A DNA stretch of 64,000 nt from contig NZ_VANU01000001.1 in assembly GCF_005771535.1 (NCBI RefSeq), positions 310,001 through 374,000 of the forward strand, in the 5' to 3' direction. The translations under genes and the position numbers were made by a program. The stretch's first letter is position 1; each line of letters opens with the position of its first letter. Source of the stretch: Arcobacter arenosus (GTDB lineage Bacteria > Campylobacterota > Campylobacteria > Campylobacterales > Arcobacteraceae). Of the stretch, positions 63,818 through 64,000 are shown piece after piece. Under the pieces are notes generated by a model that was not told the origin of the DNA, made no database searches, and saw nothing but the letters and a program-made list of their open reading frames with translations.

Positions 63818-64000
63818 CTAAACCATTTGAGCGTTTAAAAAAAGTAAAATACCTAATAAGAACATCACGACTGGCGATAAATATTCTAAAAAATTAGTTA
63901 ATTTATGTGATTTTTCACTAACTTTTTGAACTGATACACCTAAAAATGAAGAGGCAAAAATCACTAATCCCATCCCTAAACTAATAAAAATAGAAGCTAA
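63818..64000 (-). CDS. Polytopic membrane protein, C-terminal part (partial)
   Basis: The last 60 codons of a minus-strand gene that runs off the window end. They encode two hydrophobic helices (ASIFISLGMGLVIFASSFLGV and SPVVMFLLGILLFLNA) joined by a basic loop. The pattern resembles the end of metal or anion exporters such as NicO/RcnA-type nickel-cobalt or TauE-like carriers, but this is a guess. The chemoreceptor gene converges on it. Confidence 0.5.
   Translation of the reverse strand, partial: LASIFISLGMGLVIFASSFLGVSVQKVSEKSHKLTNFLEYLSPVVMFLLGILLFLNAQMV

Noticed and set aside
63905-63919. TGTGATTTTTCACT as a third Crp-type site
   Set aside because: The spacer is four, not six, one half is imperfect, and it lies inside the coding region of the last gene.

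Overview
The window is a 64 kb chromosomal piece of a very AT-rich member of the Campylobacterota, most likely an Arcobacter-group organism (Arcobacteraceae). Gene content supports this: NIF-type NifS/NifU together with a complete SUF operon, CheV and soluble PAS chemoreceptors, histidine kinases of the HQW(R/K)QP type, NhaA, a short DsbB/DsbA pair, and a three-gene MCE operon ending in a lipoprotein. No tRNA, rRNA or CRISPR array was seen. The assignment comes from family recognition, not from a search.

Layout. 0-7 kb: tail of tcdA, cheV, argH, a soluble PAS chemoreceptor, then nifS-nifU. 7-11 kb: an MCE/Mla-like lipid-transport operon without its ATPase, then an amino-acid ABC binding protein and permease, also without an ATPase. 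11.0-13.8 kb: a decayed accessory patch holding a BrnT/BrnA-like toxin-antitoxin pair, a radical-SAM remnant, a frameshifted membrane protein, a truncated small ORF, a broken Y1/RAYT-type transposase inside inverted repeats, and an orphan copy of a permease 3' end. 13.8-18.3 kb: a methyltransferase, then a periplasmic sensor, response regulator and histidine kinase leading into a TsdA-like dihaem cytochrome. 18.4-23.4 kb: sufBCDSE plus a DUF59 gene. 23.5-33.3 kb: MFS transporter, orphan kinase, dsbB-dsbA, malQ, and an nhaA-RR-HK operon. 33.3-38.8 kb: RraA-like protein, DMT transporter, a phage-type family B DNA polymerase, and a TetR/flavoprotein pair. 38.8-42.5 kb: a probable Crp/Fnr-controlled group with a DUF4242 protein, a tri-haem peroxidase-like cytochrome, a dihaem cytochrome c and the regulator gene. 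42.5-45.8 kb: methyltransferases, a cold-shock gene and YjbQ. 45.8-52.3 kb: an RND efflux operon with its TetR. 52.3-64 kb: SelO, a radical SAM-MnmC-like fusion, multi-PAS kinases (one reduced to a relic), two PLP trans-sulfuration enzymes, a membrane chemoreceptor and the tail of a membrane protein.

How parts work together. The suf and nifSU promoters carry the same 12-1-12 palindrome, so one regulator probably controls both Fe-S assembly routes. Two TGTGA-N6-TCACA sites lie at identical spacing from -10 elements in front of the DUF4242 gene and the dihaem cytochrome, close to a Crp/Fnr gene whose recognition helix fits them. A matched pair of 22-base sites links the TetR gene at 38.2-38.8 kb to the flavoprotein next to it. 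Two different genes carry hairpins that would cover the ribosome-binding site or start codon. The accessory patch at 11-13.8 kb appears to have been placed at the 3' end of an ABC permease gene, leaving an older permease tail still overlapping the next gene.

No clearly new intact system was found. The best candidates for new biology are the shared Fe-S operator, the compact Crp/Fnr cytochrome regulon, the orphan family B polymerase, and the relic operon in the accessory patch.
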